Positions 7,249 through 13,587 of a DNA stretch of 13,711 nucleotides are shown piece after piece; position 1 is the stretch's first letter; every line of letters starts with the position of its first letter. Position numbers and translations under genes: made by a program. Where the stretch lies: assembly GCA_018830405.1 (NCBI GenBank), contig JAHJSF010000157.1, forward strand, positions 1 through 13,711. Direction: 5' to 3'. The notes beneath the pieces are model-generated. The model was not told the origin of the DNA and did no database searches. It saw only the letters and a list, made by a program, of their open reading frames with translations. This stretch comes from Nitrospinota bacterium. Lineage in GTDB: Bacteria; Nitrospinota; Nitrospinia; UBA9942; JAHJSF01.

Positions 7249-8325
7249 TTATTCCGATAGCGGTGTAAATTGGTTTCTGATTTTATCCCAAAGACCGCCA
7301 TTCTCTCCATCATCCTTCTTATCCGTATTAATCGCCGGATTTAGTGCAAGGTCATCCTTGATATGCTCAATAATTTTATTGGCCACCAGCTTTTTGGCCT
7401 GCAGGACGGCACTCTTTATCGCCTTTTTGTTGGATGACCCGTGGGCGATAATACATATCCCGTTTATGCCGAGAAGCGGAGCCCCGCCATACTCGGTATA
7501 GTCTATCTTCTTTTTAAACCCTTCAAGATAGGGCTTAATTAACAGATAGCCTATCTTGGTTCTGAGGTTGGTCGCAAATATCCCCCTGAGTGAAGAACTT
7601 ATCATCCCGGCCAAACTCTCGCTGACCTTAAGGGCTATGTTCCCTACAAAACCATCGGTAACCACAACATCGGCCACCCCGTTGTAAAGGAGTTTGCCGT
7701 CAATATTACCTATGAAATTCCGGGAGTGACTCTTAAATATCTTAAACGACTCCTTGACAACCTCATTCCCCTTCTCATCCTCTTCTCCGTTGCACAGTAT
7801 TCCAACCCTCGGGTTCTGTCTCCCGAACGCATACTTGGAATAAACCTGTCCCATGACGCCGAACTGAAAAAAATGGTGAGGTTTACAGTCAACATTGGCT
7901 CCGCCATCTATCAGCACCACCGGCCCTGTCATAGTTGGTATATTGACCGCTATAGCCGGCCTTGAGATACCGGCCAAAGGTTTAAGCATTATAATAGCCG
8001 AGGCCATAACCGCCCCGGTATTCCCCGCACTTACAAAGGCCTGGGCCTCCCCCTTTTGGACCAGCTTGAGCCCAACCCTTATGGAGGAATCCCTCTTATA
8101 CCTAAGGGCATGGGTGGGAGACTCGTGCATCTCAACCGCCTGTGAAGCGTGGACAATAGAGAAGGGGTGCGATGACATCCCCCTCTTACCAAGCTCCTCT
8201 ATGATGGTAGACCTATCCCCGACAAGGATAATGGACACACCCGGTTCTTTGATAGCCTCTATGGCACCATCCAGAATAGCGGCAGGGGCATAATCCCCCC
8301 CCATGATATCAAGGGCAATTTTCAT
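7249..8325 (-). CDS. plsX: Phosphate acyltransferase PlsX
   Basis: Peripheral membrane enzyme that converts acyl-ACP to acyl-phosphate, the donor for PlsY in phospholipid synthesis. Recognised by the N terminus MKIALDIMGGDYAP, AGNTGAVMASA at 100-110, GGANVDCKPHHFFQFG around 141-156, DGFVGN and the EYGGAPLLGINGICIIAHG segment. At 358 aa it is slightly longer than most relatives because of a charged tail after about residue 325 (DKKDDGENGG). It lies between rpmF and fabH, its usual place. Only a weak ribosome site is seen before the ATG, despite the clear N terminus. It ties fatty acid output to membrane lipid synthesis. Confidence 0.97.
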   Translation of the reverse strand: MKIALDIMGGDYAPAAILDGAIEAIKEPGVSIILVGDRSTIIEELGKRGMSSHPFSIVHASQAVEMHESPTHALRYKRDSSIRVGLKLVQKGEAQAFVSAGNTGAVMASAIIMLKPLAGISRPAIAVNIPTMTGPVVLIDGGANVDCKPHHFFQFGVMGQVYSKYAFGRQNPRVGILCNGEEDEKGNEVVKESFKIFKSHSRNFIGNIDGKLLYNGVADVVVTDGFVGNIALKVSESLAGMISSSLRGIFATNLRTKIGYLLIKPYLEGFKKKIDYTEYGGAPLLGINGICIIAHGSSNKKAIKSAVLQAKKLVANKIIEHIKDDLALNPAINTDKKDDGENGGLWDKIRNQFTPLSE

Positions 8326-8396
8326 CTTTTTGAGAGAGACTATCCCCTAAAAATGGAAAATTTTACGCGAAGAAACTAAGAGTAGGAAAAACAACC

Positions 8397-8579
8397 CTAA
8401 ACCTCTTCAACCTTTAAAACCTCTTTCTCATTATAGTGACCGCAATGAGGGCAAACATTATGAGGCTGTTTCGTCTCGTGACAATTAGAACATTCAGATA
8501 CAGCCGGCGTAGTCAGCTTATCGTGTGAACGCCTCATCCCTCTTCTTGCGGCAGATCTTTTCTTCTTTGGTACTGGCAT
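8397..8579 (-). CDS. rpmF: 50S ribosomal protein L32
   Basis: Small basic ribosomal protein of 60 aa with the family N terminus [20 protein letters not shown]. It keeps a complete zinc ribbon, C30-x2-C33 and C43-x2-C46, so it is the zinc-binding form. An AAGGAG lies about 6 nt upstream of the ATG. It follows DUF177 across a repeat-bearing 94-bp gap and precedes plsX by 71 bp, the order conserved in many proteobacteria. Confidence 0.98.
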   Translation of the reverse strand: MPVPKKKRSAARRGMRRSHDKLTTPAVSECSNCHETKQPHNVCPHCGHYNEKEVLKVEEV

Positions 8580-8632
8580 TTTCTTCTCCTTAAAATAAAA
8601 CTTAAAAACTAAACAACCCTTATCTCAGGGGA

Positions 8633-8670
8633 ACAACCCCCTTCATCCCCCTTTGGTAAGGGGGAATAAC
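8633..8670. repeat. Family-A palindromic repeat before rpmF
   Basis: ACAACCCCC (8633-8641) is followed by the core hairpin TCCCCCTT/AAGGGGGA (8646-8653 and 8658-8665, loop TGGT). The right outer arm is degenerate. It begins a few bases after the DUF177 stop and lies in the leader-side gap before rpmF. No U-run follows on the minus strand. Confidence 0.75.
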
Positions 8671-8673
8671 TCC

Positions 8674-9219
8674 CTAAGAATTACCCCTAAGACTCTTAAG
8701 CACCTCTAAACGAGGGTCTATATCTTCAGAGACACAACTGCACCCCATACCATTACGGTCAGCGCCGCACCGGGGACATACCCCTTGGCAATCTTCAGAA
8801 CATAACGGCTTCATCGGAATAGAGAGATATATATTATCCCTGATAATTGGCAAGATATCTACCTTACCAGATTCGTAGAAGGATATGTCGGGGCCGGACT
8901 CATCCAACATCTCCTCAACCCCTTCCCCCTCAACCTTGGCCCTAAATGTCCCATCTAACTCTATAAGACTATCAACCTTGTAGCTTTTCAGGCAACGGGA
9001 ACAGACCATCTCGAAGGGAACAGTCATGGAACCGGTCAATATTATATCCTCCCGGCGGGGTTTCAGCTCGGCCGTTAACCTTACATCCCCTCTCAGACTA
9101 ATACCTGTTTCAGCGACATCAAAAAGGGTTCGGCAGAGTAAAAGATCCAGTTCTACTTTACCGGTTAAAAGATCAGCCACCTTGAACAGGAGCTCTTTTT
9201 CACCTACACATTCACTCAT
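8674..9219 (-). CDS. DUF177 (YceD-like) protein
   Basis: A 181-aa protein of the DUF177/YceD family, whose gene nearly always precedes rpmF; members are implicated in 23S rRNA accumulation, but the mechanism is not well settled. It shows the family's cysteine pairs, C73 and C76 (VCSRC) and C140, C144, C148 and C151 (PLCSEDCQGVCPRCG), plus C160 and C162, so metal binding is plausible. The C terminus has the DPRLEVLKSL motif typical of the family. The start at 9217-9219 is the first ATG; its ribosome site is weak. It is the first gene after the promoter and terminator at 9307-9398, so it heads the fab transcript. Confidence 0.9.
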   Translation of the reverse strand: MSECVGEKELLFKVADLLTGKVELDLLLCRTLFDVAETGISLRGDVRLTAELKPRREDIILTGSMTVPFEMVCSRCLKSYKVDSLIELDGTFRAKVEGEGVEEMLDESGPDISFYESGKVDILPIIRDNIYLSIPMKPLCSEDCQGVCPRCGADRNGMGCSCVSEDIDPRLEVLKSLRGNS

Positions 9220-9244
9220 CGGAAATACCCAAAACTTACAAGAA

Positions 9245-9283
9245 ACGCTTACTGCTCAAAGGAAGACAAGTCCGATTAAGCGT
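9245..9283 (-). other. Stem-loop in the fab operon leader
   Basis: ACGCTTA (9245-9251) and TAAGCGT (9277-9283) form a perfect 7-bp inverted repeat with a 25-nt loop, 26 bases before the DUF177 start. It lies between the leader terminator and the coding region. No known riboswitch or protein-binding motif is recognised. Confidence 0.4.
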
Positions 9284-9306
9284 GTAAACAACCGCCCTAA
9301 AATAAC

Positions 9307-9331
9307 AAAAAACCTGACCTCAAGCCAGGTT
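9307..9331 (-). terminator. Intrinsic terminator inside the fab operon leader
   Basis: On the minus strand AACCTGGC (9331-9324) pairs with GTCAGGTT (9318-9311 with one G-U pair), a stem of about 8 bp with a 5-nt loop, and is followed by six Us (9312-9307). This is a good Rho-independent terminator. It lies about 115 bp after the M16 peptidase stop but also downstream of the promoter at 9371-9398. It would therefore end both M16 read-through and most transcripts from that promoter unless relieved. Confidence 0.8.
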
Positions 9332-9367
9332 GCAATCTAAATCTCGATTATCCTTAAAAGATTGCAA
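9330..9367 (-). other. Leader stem next to the terminator
   Basis: TTGCAATCT (9330-9338) and AGATTGCAA (9359-9367) are a perfect 9-bp inverted repeat with a 20-nt loop. The predicted start of transcription falls at about 9363-9365, so the stem forms at the very 5' end of the RNA and abuts the terminator hairpin, sharing at most two bases. It could stack on the terminator or protect the 5' end. Confidence 0.55.
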
Positions 9368-9370
9368 TAC

Positions 9371-9398
9371 ATTGTATCAAACTATGATAGTCGGTCAA
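9371..9398 (-). promoter_or_regulatory. Sigma-70 type promoter for the DUF177-rpmF-fab operon
   Basis: On the minus strand TTGACC (9398-9393) and TACAAT (9376-9371) match the -35 and -10 consensus at five of six positions each, with a 16-bp spacer. A TG one base before the -10 box makes an extended -10. An A/T-rich stretch lies upstream. Transcription would start near 9363-9365, giving a leader of about 145 nt before DUF177. Confidence 0.7.
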
Positions 9399-9447
9399 GG
9401 AGATTGAATATTGAAATCAAAGGGATTGACAGTCCTTATACCCGCCC

Positions 9448-10650
9448 CTAAGAAAGCAAAACATCCTTATTATCCCCGAATACCGCACCGGCAACCTTTA
9501 TAATCTCCTCGCCCGTTACCCCATGTATCAAAGAGTAGACCTCCTCAAACTCTCGGTAATTGCCAAGCAGATAGTTTATAGCGTAATAGAGCACATATCC
9601 GGTACTTGTCTCGGTACTCATAGCCAGCGACGAGGTATAATCAACCTTGGAGATATCTATCAATTTTGACTCGATCCCTTTCTTTTTAACATCATCAACT
9701 ATCTGATAAATAAGCCCTTTAGCCATATCGAGATTGTTCTTGGAAAGATTAGTGCCGATAGCCAGAGCCGAGAAGTTATCGAAAGTTCCCATCTCCCAAG
9801 CTCCTATACTGTAGCATAACCCCTTCTCCTCCCGTATCTCCTTAAAGAGGAGGGAATGCATACCGCCGCCAATAGCATTAAGGAGTACCTTTTGGGCATA
9901 GTAGAGCGGGTCTTTCTTCCCGAATCCCTTGTACAGGAGAATGGAGTAGGCCTGCTGAAGATTTTCTCTCTCAACCGACAGAGGGGTGAAATTAAAGGCA
10001 ACATCCTCGGAGAAAAACTCCTTTTCACTCTTCTCAGCCTGCGGGACATGTCTTGATATGGTATCAACCACCTCATCCCTATCGACATCGCCGCAGACGG
10101 AAATCAGGACATTATTCCCCCGGTAATTTTTATTTATAAACGACACCAGATCATTGCGGGTGATGGAGGCGATACTCTCCAGGCTCCCTATTATGCGATG
10201 CCCCCTGTTGGGAGAAAGGGCATGCTCGACAGCCTCCTCCGTAATAAAATTCTCATGGTCATCTATATTGCTCTTGGCCTCCTCAAGGATAACATTACGC
10301 TCCTTGGCAATCTCCTTCTCATCAAAGACTGAATTAAAAAAGATATCGGACAATATCTCAAAGGCCTCCCCCCAATTCATCTTGATAATACGGATATAGT
10401 AGGAGACGACCGATCTGGAGGTAAAGGCGTTGATCTGCCCGCCGATAGAGGCCACCTCGTCGCTTATGTCGAGATAGCTCCTCTTATTAGTCCCCTTAAA
10501 TATCAGGTGTTCTACAAAGTGGGCGGTCCCGAAGCTCCGCTCCGACTCCTCCTTCTCAGCACCGGCCAGAACAGTAAAACGGATATCAACAATCTTGCTA
10601 CTGTTACGCTGATAGAAGGTCTCCCACCCGTTTATATTAAGTATCTCCAT
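9448..10650 (-). CDS. M16 family zinc metallopeptidase
   Basis: Insulinase/processing-peptidase family enzyme (M16B type), 400 aa with two homologous lobes, as in bacterial single-chain subunits that dimerise. The inverted zinc motif HFVEH (H44, E47 catalytic, H48) is complete, and the third zinc ligand is the Glu of VILEEA (E123 or E124). The second lobe holds REEKGLCYSI, the substrate-binding R/Y motif. All catalytic residues are present, so it should be active rather than a regulatory subunit. There is no signal peptide, which points to the cytoplasm. The substrate is unknown. It stands alone between two repeat-rich or regulated gaps, and an upstream palindrome lies 13 bp before the start. 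Confidence 0.92.
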   Translation of the reverse strand: MEILNINGWETFYQRNSSKIVDIRFTVLAGAEKEESERSFGTAHFVEHLIFKGTNKRSYLDISDEVASIGGQINAFTSRSVVSYYIRIIKMNWGEAFEILSDIFFNSVFDEKEIAKERNVILEEAKSNIDDHENFITEEAVEHALSPNRGHRIIGSLESIASITRNDLVSFINKNYRGNNVLISVCGDVDRDEVVDTISRHVPQAEKSEKEFFSEDVAFNFTPLSVERENLQQAYSILLYKGFGKKDPLYYAQKVLLNAIGGGMHSLLFKEIREEKGLCYSIGAWEMGTFDNFSALAIGTNLSKNNLDMAKGLIYQIVDDVKKKGIESKLIDISKVDYTSSLAMSTETSTGYVLYYAINYLLGNYREFEEVYSLIHGVTGEEIIKVAGAVFGDNKDVLLS

Positions 10651-10662
10651 TATGCTGTCTTT

Positions 10663-10831
10663 CTATACAACCCCCTTTGTATAGCTCCCCTCCTATTTTA
10701 GGAGGGGTGGCCGAAGGCCGGGGTGGTAAGTTTTCCAAACCAACCACCCCTGCCCCTCCTTAACCAAGGAGGGGAGCTTGTAGGCTACCCCCTTTGATTC
10801 CCCCTTTGTTAAGGGGGATTGAGGGGGTTGT
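10663..10831. repeat. Family-A palindrome interrupted by another element
   Basis: The left arm CTATACAACCCCCTT (10663-10677) is identical over 15 bp to the arm at 12813-12827. The right part is the core hairpin TCCCCCTT/AAGGGGGA (10799-10818) followed by GGGGGTTGT (10823-10831). The two parts are separated by the element at 10680-10786. Deleting 10680-10796 gives an uninterrupted ACAACCCCC-TTTG-ATTCCCCC-core-GGGGGTTGT palindrome like the other copies in this window. Confidence 0.75.
10680..10786. mobile_element. Small palindromic inserted element with 10-bp flanking duplication
   Basis: About 107 bp with strong inverted arms AGCTCCCCTCC (10683-10693) and GGAGGGGAGCT (10768-10778), an internal hairpin CTCCCCTCC/GGAGGGG and an inner pair GGGGTGGT / ACCACCCC. 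ACCCCCTTTG occurs on both sides (10670-10679 and 10787-10796), as expected of a target duplication. There is no coding capacity, so any movement would need a transposase supplied elsewhere. The outermost few bases of the inverted ends are imperfect (TATAGCT against AGCTTGTA). Confidence 0.65.
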
Positions 10832-10853
10832 TTCACACAATAGGGCCAAAAAA

Positions 10854-12425
10854 CTACTTACCAAAACCTCCGAATAACCTTTTTAATATACCGCCGGATC
10901 TCTTCTTCCCCCCTTTGGCCAAGGTAAAATCCTCCCCATACTTCTCTTTGTAATGGGCCAGACGGGCCTCGACCGACTTGGGAGGGATTTGCTTTCCGGA
11001 CGGCTTTTTATGCTCTCCGTTGTTAGAAGGCTTTTTGACAGTCTGCTTCTTTTCAAAGTCGGCCTTTTTCTCAAAATCAGGCTTCTTCTCAAAGTCCCGC
11101 TTCTTTTCAAAGTCGTCTTTCTTTTTTCCGGCATGCCTATCCTCGTCACTCCTGTTATGGGCTCCGTGAGATTTTTCTTTGTCTTTATAACTATGCTTGG
11201 GATATCCTTTATTATCTGAAAATTTCTCCCTCTCTTCCGCCCTATCCTCTTTAATCCTGCTACGGCTGTACGAACCGGCCTTATCCTCAACCATATCGGC
11301 GGCCTCTATCCACTCACTCTCAATCTTCTTCTCTATATATTTTTCTATATAAGGGAGATTTATAACATGGTCCTCGCAGCCCAAACTGTAGGCCACGCCG
11401 CTATGCCCGGCCCTGGCGGTTCTGCCTATCCTATGGACGTAGGTAGCCGCCTCCTGCGGGAGGTCGTAGTTTATAACATGGGTAATGCCATCGATATGAA
11501 GACCCCTTGAGGCCACATCGGTAGCCACCAGAATTCTTATCTTCCCATCCTTCATGTCGTCTACAATCCGCTTTCTTTTATCCTGATTTATATCCCCGGT
11601 AAGAACCTTACTCGGGAAACCATTCTCCTCAAGCCTCCAGCCAACCTCCTCGGCCGTGCACTTCATATTGGTGAAAATAAGTACCCTCTCCGCCTCCGGT
11701 CTCTTTAGAATAGACATAAGGACGGGAAGCTTCTCCTCGTTGGAAACATAGATAATCCTCTGATGAATCGAATCGACCGTAATCTGCTCCGGCTCAATCT
11801 CAATCATCAACGGGTCGGCCTTCATATACTTAAGGGCCAGCCTGTGGACCTGGCTGTCTATGGTGGCTGAACAGAGTATAGTCTGCCTATCGTTATCCCT
11901 CGGCAGGTTGTTGGCAATATAATATATGTCAGATACAAATCCCATATCAAACATCCTGTCCGCTTCATCGATAATAAGCTGCTCTATCGCATCGAGTGAA
12001 ACAATATGCGACTTATAGAGGTCTATCAACCTACCGGGGGTGGCCACAATAATGTCGACTCCCTCACTGAGGGGCTTCTCCTGCTTTCGATATTCGACAC
12101 CACCATATATGGCCAGTGAACGGTATGGGAGATACTTTCCCAGCTTTACCGCATCCTCATAGACCTGCTCGGCCAACTCGCGTGTCGGAACCATAATCAA
12201 AGCTCTCGGCACACCGGGCGCTTTCCCCTCTGTTATCAGCTTATTAAAAATGGGGAGAAGAAAAACAGCCGTCTTCCCCGTTCCCGTTTGGGCCTGGGCA
12301 ATAATATCCTTCCCCAGCATACTCTCAGGCAAGGCCTGTTCCTGTACGGGGGTGCACTTCTCGAAACCGGCATCGGCCAGTCCCTTCAATATCTTTTCAT
12401 CTAAATTTAAACTATCAAACCTCAT
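10854..12425 (-). CDS. DEAD-box ATP-dependent RNA helicase
   Basis: A 523-aa RNA helicase of the RhlE/RhlB-like group, acting in RNA remodelling, ribosome assembly or decay. Motifs appear in order: Q-motif FEKCTPVQEQALP (21-33), Walker A AQTGTGKT (45-52), PTRELA (80-85), TPGR (129-132), DEAD (153-156), SAT (186-188), and HRIGRTAR (331-338) in the second RecA domain. After about residue 375 a basic, low-complexity tail carries four DFEKKx hexapeptide units and ends in EKYGEDFTLAKGGKKRSGGILKRLFG. I start at the ATG at 12423-12425, preceded by AAAGGA, because the longer frame begins at TTG and lacks conservation. The subfamily is not certain. It is followed by repeats and preceded by a 770-bp gene-free stretch. 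Confidence 0.96.
   Translation of the reverse strand: MRFDSLNLDEKILKGLADAGFEKCTPVQEQALPESMLGKDIIAQAQTGTGKTAVFLLPIFNKLITEGKAPGVPRALIMVPTRELAEQVYEDAVKLGKYLPYRSLAIYGGVEYRKQEKPLSEGVDIIVATPGRLIDLYKSHIVSLDAIEQLIIDEADRMFDMGFVSDIYYIANNLPRDNDRQTILCSATIDSQVHRLALKYMKADPLMIEIEPEQITVDSIHQRIIYVSNEEKLPVLMSILKRPEAERVLIFTNMKCTAEEVGWRLEENGFPSKVLTGDINQDKRKRIVDDMKDGKIRILVATDVASRGLHIDGITHVINYDLPQEAATYVHRIGRTARAGHSGVAYSLGCEDHVINLPYIEKYIEKKIESEWIEAADMVEDKAGSYSRSRIKEDRAEEREKFSDNKGYPKHSYKDKEKSHGAHNRSDEDRHAGKKKDDFEKKRDFEKKPDFEKKADFEKKQTVKKPSNNGEHKKPSGKQIPPKSVEARLAHYKEKYGEDFTLAKGGKKRSGGILKRLFGGFGK
11043..11114 (-). repeat. Four 18-bp tandem units in the helicase tail
   Basis: Four consecutive 18-bp units encode DFEKKR, DFEKKP, DFEKKA and DFEKKQ (residues 438-461). 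The sixth residue varies and synonymous changes separate the units at the DNA level, so the array is not freshly duplicated. It makes a charged, probably disordered RNA-binding segment. Copy number could vary between strains. Confidence 0.85.
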
Positions 12426-12497
12426 AAAAATCCTTTCTAAAATAAATCCCTTCCTCCTACCCAAACTTGCAAGATATTTCGTTGCCTGGGTAACGGA

Positions 12498-12673
12498 GTA
12501 AAGAGACAGAAACTTTTAGGGCTTGCAAAGAAATAACCTATACATTTTGACTTGTTCTTTTTCCATTTTTCTTCGTTGCGAATTTTGCTTATAGTCGCAA
12601 GCTATTAGCTGCAATTCGCGCCTTGAAAAACATCAAAATAACTGCGTCAATTCTGTAAACCTTGTCTCTTTAC
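12498..12673. mobile_element. Possible MITE with GTAAAGAGACA inverted ends
   Basis: GTAAAGAGACA (12498-12508) and TGTCTCTTTAC (12663-12673) are perfect 11-bp inverted ends of a 176-bp stretch. Its centre is also palindromic: TTGCGAATT and AATTCGCG flank GCTTATAG / CTATTAGC. There is no open reading frame of note. A TA lies near each end, but no longer target duplication is visible. It sits upstream of the helicase gene. Confidence 0.6.
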
Positions 12674-12683
12674 AAACCCTTAA

Positions 12684-12705
12684 CCGTAAAATTACCATTT
12701 TACGG
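12684..12705. repeat. Perfect 9-bp hairpin
   Basis: CCGTAAAAT (12684-12692) and ATTTTACGG (12697-12705) are exact inverse complements around a 4-nt loop. It lies between the two larger palindromic elements. It has no U-run on either strand, so a terminator is unlikely; a protein-binding site or repeat remnant is possible. Confidence 0.5.
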
Positions 12706-12740
12706 CGACACAACCGGTAGTGGGGATAAGGGATGAAATC

Positions 12741-12940
12741 TAGTGCTTAATTGCCTAAATCTTGCTGTAGTCGACCGGCCTTTGGCGTGCCTGGCTTTGT
12801 TGCCAATCCTCGCTATACAACCCCCTTATTCCCCCTTAACAAAGGGGGATGCTGGGGGGTTATATACTGTGGTTGTCTTCGCGCCAGCCGCGCCAAATTC
12901 TCGGTCTTGGTACTGACGCAGACTTAGGCAACTAAACACC
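12741..12940. repeat. Long palindromic element centred on a family-A core
   Basis: A 200-bp imperfect palindrome centred near 12840. Matching arms include TTGCCTAA (12751-12758) / TTAGGCAA (12924-12931), TTTGGCG (from 12781) / CGCCAAA (near 12891-12897), and CTATACAACCCCC (12813-12825) against GGGGGGTTATATA to the right. The centre is the CCCCCTT-AACA-AAGGGGG hairpin at 12831-12848. The match may extend weakly outward to the GGTAGT and ACTACC at about 12716 and 12964. There is no coding capacity. Confidence 0.65.
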
Positions 12941-13195
12941 AGGAGACACACTTGGTTACGAGAAACTACCCGCAAATCCTTTCGTCGGACAGAAAGGGAA
13001 AGAATAAAGAGAATGGTCTTTGAGAAAAGCCTCTGTTGTCAGCAACTGATTTTATCAGCCGCCAACCGAAAATCTCAACAACCCGGGTAGAATAGAGGGA
13101 CTTAAAACATTTGGGAGCCCCCCATAATACCCCAACCATCTCCTTTATAAACTTAACCGGAGACCTCTCTGCCAAACACTACCGGAGATGGTCTA
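12941..13195. other. Gene-free stretch after trxA with inverted repeats
   Basis: About 255 bp without a supportable gene; the longest minus-strand frame uses TTG and has no recognisable motif. It contains CCATCTCC (13136-13143) / GGAGATGG (13184-13191), an 8-bp perfect stem enclosing a repeated CCGGAGA (13157-13163 and 13182-13188), and a small CTGAT/ATCAG hairpin at 13046-13058. The 13136-13191 stem begins 5 bp after the trxA stop but lacks a U-run. I recognise no RNA family. Confidence 0.4.
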
Positions 13196-13522
13196 CTACA
13201 AAACCTTATTTACAACCTCCTGCAACTTCGCCTTATTGGCCGCTCCGACAATCTGGTCAACCGGAGATCCCCCCTTAAACAGTATTAAGGTAGGTATACT
13301 CCTGATACCATACTGCGTCGGAATAGACTTATTATCGTCAACATTCATCTTGCAAACCTTAATCTTGCCGGCATTATCCTTGGCCAACTCCTCCACAACA
13401 GGGGCAACCATCTTGCAAGGCCCGCACCATGGCGCCCAGAAATCAACGAGAACAGGAAGTACAGAATCAGCTACTTCATCCTGAAACGTCCCATCCGTTA
13501 TCTCCAACAAACTCTCACCCAT
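13196..13522 (-). CDS. trxA: Thioredoxin
   Basis: Cytoplasmic disulfide reductase of 108 aa, the standard thioredoxin length. It has the active site WCGPC at 32-36 (C33 and C36), preceded by VDFWAP, with the buried acid at D27 and the cis-proline P77 in RSIPTL. The C-terminal [15 protein letters not shown] helix is complete. One extra cysteine, C57, lies in the third strand. The ATG at 13520-13522 is preceded by GGGAG at good spacing. It starts 65 bp after the stop of the Cys-rich protein and may share its transcript. Its partner thioredoxin reductase is not in the window. Confidence 0.97.
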   Translation of the reverse strand: MGESLLEITDGTFQDEVADSVLPVLVDFWAPWCGPCKMVAPVVEELAKDNAGKIKVCKMNVDDNKSIPTQYGIRSIPTLILFKGGSPVDQIVGAANKAKLQEVVNKVL

Positions 13523-13587
13523 AACACTCTCCCAATAATAAAATTTCAGCCAACCTTATTCTCGCCCCTAAAACAACCGTCCAAAAA

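Noticed and set aside
9320-9365. Possible TTG-initiated leader peptide across the terminator
   Set aside because: The start is non-canonical, the only purine-rich sequence is too far upstream, and the codons show no run of regulatory amino acids.
9425-9453. Plus-strand TTGACA resembling a -35 box near the M16 stop
   Set aside because: The best -10 at 17 bp is TAAGAA, a poor match, and it would only drive antisense RNA into the peptidase gene.
10663-10684. CTATACAA-CCCCCT-TTGTATAG, a perfect 8-bp palindrome just upstream of the M16 peptidase start, resembling an operator
   Set aside because: Its right half lies across the junction of the inserted element and its left half matches the repeat arm at 12813-12827. 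It is better explained as the chance product of a nested insertion.
4212-12940. Possible CRISPR array from the recurring CCCCCTT units
   Set aside because: The copies are kilobases apart in separate gaps, have no regular spacers, and no cas genes are present.
12966-13175. Minus-strand 69-codon open frame between trxA and the helicase
   Set aside because: It starts with TTG, has no clear ribosome site or recognisable motif, and runs over inverted-repeat DNA.
12466-13195. Possible tmRNA, RNase P RNA, SRP RNA or 6S RNA in the long helicase-trxA gap
   Set aside because: I looked for their conserved core sequences on both strands by eye and found none; most of the gap is explained by palindromic elements.
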